NCBI GenBank assembly: GCA_023213395.1
Contig: CM041465.1
Span: forward strand, 18,786,001 to 18,850,000
DNA length: 64,000 nucleotides
From: Cycas panzhihuaensis
Lineage: Eukaryota > Cycadophyta
Direction: 5' to 3'
Every line of letters starts with the position of its first letter. Position 1 is the stretch's first letter. The translations under genes were made by a program, and so were the position numbers. Below are positions 59,372-64,000 of the stretch, piece after piece. The notes beneath the pieces were generated by a model. It saw only the letters and a program-made list of their open reading frames with translations, was not told where the DNA came from and did not search any database.

Positions 59372-59710
59372 CTCTTCTTCCTTTGTTTCCAGACCTCAAC
59401 CGCCTCCCCTTTTGGGGGCTCTCTAGCTACTGAGCCGGATCTGAGGGTAGGCCCCTCAAAGAATGATTCTTTCAGAGTTTTCTGCGTACCAAGATCAACT
59501 TGGGCAGCTGAATCCTTCTCTCTTTGGACTTTTAGTGAGGGTCTACCAACCCGCTTCTCAACACCTACATCTGGCTTCTTTTGAGGCATCTGTAAGGTTG
59601 AATCAAGTATTGCCTGCCCAGATTCCTCTAGGCAAGGCAGATCCGCGTCCCCGTCCCCCTCTATGGGGCGGCTTGGGCCAACAATCGGCGGGGGGATATC
59701 CGTCCCCTTT
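59368..59710 (-). pseudogene. LINE-1 ORF1, C-terminal end
   Basis: 59589-59368 reads PDVGVEKRVGRPSLKVQRE and ends KQRKKR-stop. Above 59590 the sequence is Gly/Pro/Arg-rich (ALPRGIWAGN) up to the truncation at 59710. ORF1 of such LINEs is an RNA-binding chaperone with DUF4283 and a zinc knuckle; only the basic tail remains. Confidence 0.8.
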
Positions 59711-59723
59711 TAGATGGAAGGCT

Positions 59724-60480
59724 ATTAAGTACCTTAACTTTGATGGCTTTAAAAATTAGCAAAAATACTTTAAAATATATAAAAAATAGTGTCAATTTGA
59801 ATAGGAGTGAGTCATCTTCCCAACGAAATTAACAGATCTAAATTATGATGTAAAACAAAAAAGTTATAATGAAAATGGCAACAAGTACTTTTATGGTAAA
59901 ATGTTTAAAAAGTGCTAAATTGTCACTTTCAGTGATTAAAATAAATCTTAAAAAATGGAATGAGTAAATGATGATGAAGTTTGTTGATAATAGATGACTA
60001 CAGAATATATCTGGGTAGAAAATAATCTCCCGGTGATAAAATATAATCTAATAAAAAATAGATTTTATGAAAATAGTTTAAAAGGCTCTAAAAATTAATG
60101 CCTAACTTTGAACTGATTAAAAATGGGTCAAATTAGCTCCAAATAGGTCATATGATCAGTCAGAATCATACCTTAGAAAATTCTGGACACAATGGGATAG
60201 GTTTTGTCAGAAACTGATGACCTAGTGAAACGTTACGGTAAACATTTACCAAGTACCCTATGTGAAATGAAAAAATTAAAAAAAATAAAAGAAAAAATAT
60301 AATAAGGGTTATGTTAGCCCCTTTAAAGATAAGCTATGGTCACATGTAGGGACATAGGGCTAGGAGCTAAAGTGTAAAGGGTTCTAGGGTTTTAAAATAA
60401 TGGGATTGAAAATTTATATAATAAGATTTATTTAAAAAAAAAGCTATATATAAAAAATACAAAAAAGAAAAAAAATGTTT
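59724..60480 (-). other. NA-4 leader tail, cargo-proximal part
   Basis: Non-coding continuation of 54512-55028. Shares TTTGTCAGAAACTGATGACC and GGTCATATGATCAGTCAG-type blocks (read on the opposite strand) with NA-3 48440-48570. Confidence 0.7.
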
Positions 60481-60639
60481 CAATTTAAAAAGTTCATCGT
60501 GTTGCCTCGCTTCCACCGTCGTTGCATAACTACCACTACATCTATCACCCGACCTATTCATCTATTGGGAAGAGCATCAATACTGCCATTATCACATTGG
60601 TTGTGGGTACAGGTTTCGTTACAACATCAGCCATGAAGC

Positions 60640-60870
60640 CTGAGAGGTTGAAGGATTTTGTAATATCTTTGACACCTACAGAGGAAGTTGGTGATGGTGT
60701 CATTTTCAGCGAAGAGAGGTTGGAATCTACAATTAGTATAATGGTCATGGGGGCCTCAAGTAACCTTGTGAGAAAGAAAATATTCCCTATCCTATTTGCT
60801 CTGTGCTATGAGGACTGTCTACCTAAGCATTTCACTATTTGCGAGTTTGCACGAAGCAAGATATACGTAG
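60640..60870 (+). pseudogene. Captured plastid-type glucose-6-phosphate dehydrogenase fragment
   Basis: Plus strand, antisense to NA-4. G6PDH catalyses the first step of the oxidative pentose phosphate pathway. Within the 129-codon open frame 60522-60911 the part ESTISIMVMGASSNLVRKKI, then FPILFALCYEDCLPKHFTIC and EFARSK matches the start of the catalytic region; the NADP-binding GASGDLAKKK motif is degraded to GASSNLVRKK. Sequence before ESTIS (about 60530-60640) may be more of the same gene but is not secure. After ARSK the match stops. Confidence 0.8.
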
Positions 60871-60925
60871 TGGTATTAGAGAAAAAAAATAGAAAAAAAA
60901 ACTGCAAATGATTCCTTTGTTTTAT

Positions 60926-61180
60926 AGATTGGATTTACATCTAGAAGGTGGTCTGGTTGCTGTCTTTGATCTTGGCGGGGGAACTTTTAATGTTTCAATC
61001 CTAGAAATTTCCAACAGTGTTTTTGAGGCAAAGGCTATAAATGGGGATACCTTCTTGGGTGGTGAGGATTTTGATAACACTCTATTAGAGCATTTAGTTT
61101 CCAAATTCAAGAAAGATGAAGGCATTGACCTATCTAAGGATAGGTTAACCTTGCAGAGGTTGTAGAGAAGGCTAAGGTAG
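60926..61180 (+). pseudogene. Captured mitochondrial-type HSP70 fragment
   Basis: Plus strand, antisense to NA-4. Reads [40 protein letters not shown] and DFDN, then [20 protein letters not shown]: the second phosphate loop and following region of the DnaK/mitochondrial HSP70 ATPase domain. TTTGTTTTATAG just before it looks like an intron end, so this piece may come from DNA or partly spliced RNA. A stop follows LQRL. Confidence 0.88.
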
Positions 61181-61600
61181 TATTGAGGAGAATCAAGCAA
61201 AGTTAGTAGCCCTTGGCTTACCAACTCTTACTTCCTCATTTCCTCACCACAACAACAAGAGAAAGACTACCAAAGAAAGAACTTAAACAATGGAAGAAAG
61301 AAGTTGAAACAACCCTTGATTCTCAGATTGAAAGCTTCATCAAGGAGAAAGAGGACTTTATATGACAAAAATAAAAACTAGAAAAAATTAAGAATAACTA
61401 TTGATAGTATAACATAGAGACACAAGACTTTGAAAGAGAAAGAAGTTGACTTATATTTTAAGGAAAATGAGATGCTTTCAACTCAAACTTTACTCGAGAT
61501 AAGAATTTTAGAAACTCTTACTCAAGAAAATAATTTGAAGTTATAGGAAGAGGCTCTCAAGTAAAGCAAGAAACAATTAAATTTATGGACTTTTTTTTTT
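61181..61600 (+). other. NA-4 cargo, possible third fragment and coiled-coil-like sequence
   Basis: After HSP70 one frame reads IEENQAKLVALGLPTLTSSF, a charged helix followed by a short loop as in several plant nuclear proteins; origin not known. 61270-61590 gives Lys/Glu-rich helices (QIESFIKEKEDFI, LKEKEVDLYFKENEML) with stops, resembling a coiled coil. Neither is assigned. Confidence 0.35.
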
Positions 61601-62039
61601 TTTTTGTTTAAAAATAAATAGAGTGATGCAATTTTTTTGTGTTTAAAAATAAACAGAGTGATGCAGTTTATTCTTATGATACCAAACTCAAAATCTTATG
61701 AGTTTATTCTATAATAAGAAAAGATAACAAAAAATTGTTGAGCTTTTTTTTTTCAATTAAAAAAGAATATGTATATCACAGAAGAGATATTTTAAAAAAT
61801 TTTATATTTATATAAAAGCATGAAGAAAACTAGTGAATCAATGGAGCCACAAATGAAACCAGAAATTTTTTAAATATATTGACAGAAATATATCAAATAA
61901 CTAAGAAATGTATATGTATTTGTATTTGAAATCTTTTGAAATATATTGGAGCACTTATATCAGAGAACCAAGAAATATATGTTTAAATCTAAAAAGAATA
62001 TGAAGAAATTGGTAAGCAGTTGTGGCTGATTTGTAGTAA
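61601..62039. other. NA-4 leader, AT-rich part
   Basis: Poly-T and A-rich runs with two near-identical GTTTAAAAATAAA.AGAGTGATGCA units near 61607 and 61646 (39-bp duplication). No coding sequence. Confidence 0.6.
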
Positions 62040-62720
62040 ATTGACTTCCAAAGATGAGATCTTCTTCCACACAAATCAAAGCTTCAAACAAATTTCTCCA
62101 GTAGGTAGATCTGCTATAATATATGGCTTGTTGGGCTGAATATGCATCAAAACTTGTAAATCTGGAAAAAGAACTTGAAAAAATAGTAGATCTGAAGTAA
62201 ATATTACAGATATGAAAGAAAACTTAAATAAATATTATAGATCTAAAGTAAATATTACAGATCTGAAATAAATAAGCCAAAAAATAACGAAATATTTAAT
62301 GAAAAAAGTAGATCTGAAGAAAACTTTGAATAAGTATTGCTTGCAGTTGTACTCCTGCACAAATCTAAAAGAAGTATTGGATAAATAGATAAAATATGCT
62401 TGAAAAATGTCAAATATTTAATAGAAATATATAAAACTTGTTGATAAAACCTCTTGTAGAGTGATAAAACTTGATATTTGTTATTTGTAGCTATGCACCT
62501 ACATAAATTTAAAAAAAAAATTGAAATATATTTGTTATATCACAAGTATAGATCAAGAATAAGTAGATCTCTAATAAAAAATACAAGAAAATTTCTAATA
62601 AACTTTGCAGAAAATGAATATAACCAATCTTTGCTTACTTATGAGTAAATCTGCTGCAGATGTCAATAAATCTTCCTTCTTCTAAAAAAACCTTCAAATG
62701 GAGATGTAACAACCCAACAA
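62040..62720 (-). repeat. AGATCT-rich leader array of NA-4
   Basis: AGATCT occurs in GTAGATCTG or ACAGATCTG contexts near 62106, 62190, 62230, 62258, 62309 and 62563, with near forms between. Equivalent to 45098-46140 of NA-3. Confidence 0.8.
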
Positions 62721-62739
62721 TCTCTGCTCTAATACCAAA
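62721..62739 (-). promoter_or_regulatory. Primer-binding site of NA-4
   Basis: Minus strand TTTGGTATTAGAGCAGAGA next to the 5' LTR; one change from the tRNA-iMet core. Confidence 0.87.
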
Positions 62740-63142
62740 CTAAGGAAAACAAATTATGGAGAACATGGTAGAATATAAACAAATAATCATAAATCAATAC
62801 ATCATTGTTGCATAAATACAAGAGCTTTTGTATTCAATCCATTATTGTGAAGAGAGTATTACAAATATCCAAAATGAAGGTGGTGTCTCAAGACACCAGG
62901 GTTTCACAACCCTTACAATATATAGTTTGGGGGAGGAGGGAAACTCCTCAACCCCTAAAATTTAAATAATAATAAAATAATAACTTAACTTAAATAAACT
63001 TAAATCAAATGAACTTAAATCAAATCAACCTTAACTTATACTTACCTACATATATGAGCACTCACATGTGTAAATTGATGAGAGTGAGGTATGCACTCCT
63101 GGTTGGAAGGTTGGAGTGGGGTGATGAGAATTAACCCCAATA
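62740..63142 (-). repeat. 5' LTR of NA-4
   Basis: Minus strand TATTGGGGTTAATTC ... TTCCTTAG; both terminal dinucleotides are mutated. CTATATATT near 62925 is the conserved TATA segment. Confidence 0.9.
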
Positions 63143-63147
63143 ATCAA

Positions 63148-64000
63148 TATATATAAAATAGGTAGTAGGCCTACATCAATTGATATGCAACAAATTTGAA
63201 GGTATATTATTTGGACACCATTATATACGATATGTTTAGTTGTTAAAGAAGGTATGTTGATGGTATTTATATGACACATAATGAAAATTTAATGGCATAA
63301 ATAAGGGTATATTGAGGGTTTGATATAATATGAAAGGTATATATTTTATTAGTTAGCTAGGTACTATGATTTGATGAAAAGTAAAATAGGTTAAGGTTTA
63401 AATAAATGATGACAAAAAATAACAAAAATTTAATAAGTTTTATAAACTCCAATTATCAAAATGGTGAAATTCTATTTGAGAAAATGGATCCCATTCTATG
63501 TATATATCCAAAAACTTGTTTTGGGCTATTTCTTCCTTTTTTGGCCTATTTTGTTTTGTGTATAGTTTCATGATATAAGAGTTTAATTAAGTAGTAAGAG
63601 ATTATGACATGGCCTATATGATTCACTATCCATTATGACCATCCACACTATTATGAAGAACTATCATGACTAGTATGATTTAGTCTATATACTATGAATG
63701 TTATCTCACCATCTATGATGGTTTATAGTCGCAACTAATCTATACACCCTCTACTTAGAGGTTCAATCCATGGAGTCCAGAGATTTATCTATTTGTATGC
63801 CTTATACTTATGTTTGAGTTTGTGAAGCTTTCCTTGGAAATCAATTTACATCGACATGATTTGTTATTCCTTAATCCATGTGTCATGTCTATATTATGCC
63901 ATTCCCATCTCTTGTTTTACCCAAGAATATGAATCCATCTATTAAGATATAGCTTACTCATGGAGGAGGTTTATGTGAGTCATCTTCTACCATTAGCTCT
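63148..64000. other. Unassigned sequence to the window end
   Basis: AT-rich; it continues the sequence at 53328 across NA-4. No open frame with a motif, no LTR, no RNA gene recognised. Confidence 0.5.

Larger units (their letters stand above)
55042..59710 (-). mobile_element. LINE-1: L1-type plant LINE with RNase H, 5' truncated, with target duplication
   Basis: Inserted in NA-4. The 13-bp duplication TAGATGGAAGGCT lies at 55029-55041 and 59711-59723, and a run of 12 T (poly-A tail) marks the 3' end at 55041-55052. On the minus strand: end of ORF1, then ORF2 with AP-endonuclease, reverse transcriptase, zf-RVT and RNase H. It is clearly more GC-rich than its host sequence. A handful of stops and single-base shifts make it inactive. 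ORF1 lacks its N-terminal part, so the copy was truncated on insertion, as is typical of target-primed reverse transcription. Confidence 0.95.
53334..63142 (-). mobile_element. NA-4: family A element with G6PDH and HSP70 fragments, split by LINE-1
   Basis: ATCAA at 53329-53333 and 63143-63147 flanks LTRs of 408 (53334-53741) and 403 bp (62740-63142). Without the LINE the element is about 5.1 kb. On the minus strand: LTR, primer site, AGATCT leader array, cargo with host fragments in antisense, leader tail, gag, polypurine tract, LTR. It has the same plan as NA-3 with different cargo. Confidence 0.92.

Noticed and set aside
60908-61165. A genuine HSP70 gene
   Set aside because: Only about 80 codons, no start or end domains, embedded in NA-4; a captured fragment is the better reading.

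Overview
This window is AT-rich land-plant DNA from a large, transposon-dominated nuclear genome. It contains no intact host gene. Nearly all that can be read is retrotransposon sequence: Ty1/copia and Ty3/gypsy LTR elements, an L1-type LINE with RNase H, and a non-autonomous LTR family. Most are decayed by C-to-T type changes and inserted into one another. The host-derived pieces (a KMS/VMP1 homologue, CHD1/CHR5, SNF12/BAF60, plastid-type G6PDH, mitochondrial-type HSP70, a trihelix factor, a kinesin-7) are plant-type proteins, so a seed plant is likely. The amount of old, mutated LTR sequence would suit a gymnosperm-like genome, but the species cannot be named from the sequence.

Layout. 1-514 is the 3' end of a non-autonomous LTR element (family A). 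1784-31465 is a nest. A decayed copia (Copia-1, LTR end and tRNA-iMet primer site at about 2117) was hit by a complete gypsy element (Gypsy-1, 2147-12641, target duplication CATAG) and by Copia-2 (14361-29317, TAAAC). Copia-2 was in turn hit by Copia-3 on the minus strand (19365-26931, CTCTT). About 31466-37000 is a very decayed second gypsy-like element with a ~180-bp tandem array, followed by unassigned sequence. 40545-41587 is a 1-kb TRIM-like member of family A (GTAAT). 41649-44430 is the 3' part of a minus-strand copia. 44430-52200 is a minus-strand LINE ORF1-like gene split by a 6.3-kb family A element (44619-50872, CCAGG). 53334-63142 is another family A element, minus strand (ATCAA), itself split by a 4.7-kb LINE (55042-59710, 13-bp duplication).

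The most interesting feature is repeated. In four LTR elements the untranslated leader between primer-binding site and gag carries pieces of unrelated host genes: SNF12/BAF60 (Copia-2, sense), KMS/VMP1 (Copia-3, antisense), CHD1 + trihelix + kinesin-7 (44.6-kb element, antisense), and plastid G6PDH + mitochondrial HSP70 (53.3-kb element, antisense). The KMS/VMP1 piece reads through without introns and abuts the primer-binding site, which fits capture of spliced RNA by template switching. Copia-2 and Copia-3 share the leader downstream of a CAGGTAGGGTTTC junction but differ upstream of it, so the leader looks like a cargo slot whose contents change between copies.

Other structures are a ~1-kb array of palindromic GTTGCAAC-type boxes in Gypsy-1 that also occur in its LTRs, an AGATCT-rich leader array in family A, a duplicated primer-binding site, and an ATGA overlap between LINE ORF1 and ORF2. 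Names such as Copia-1, Gypsy-1 and family A are labels for this window only.
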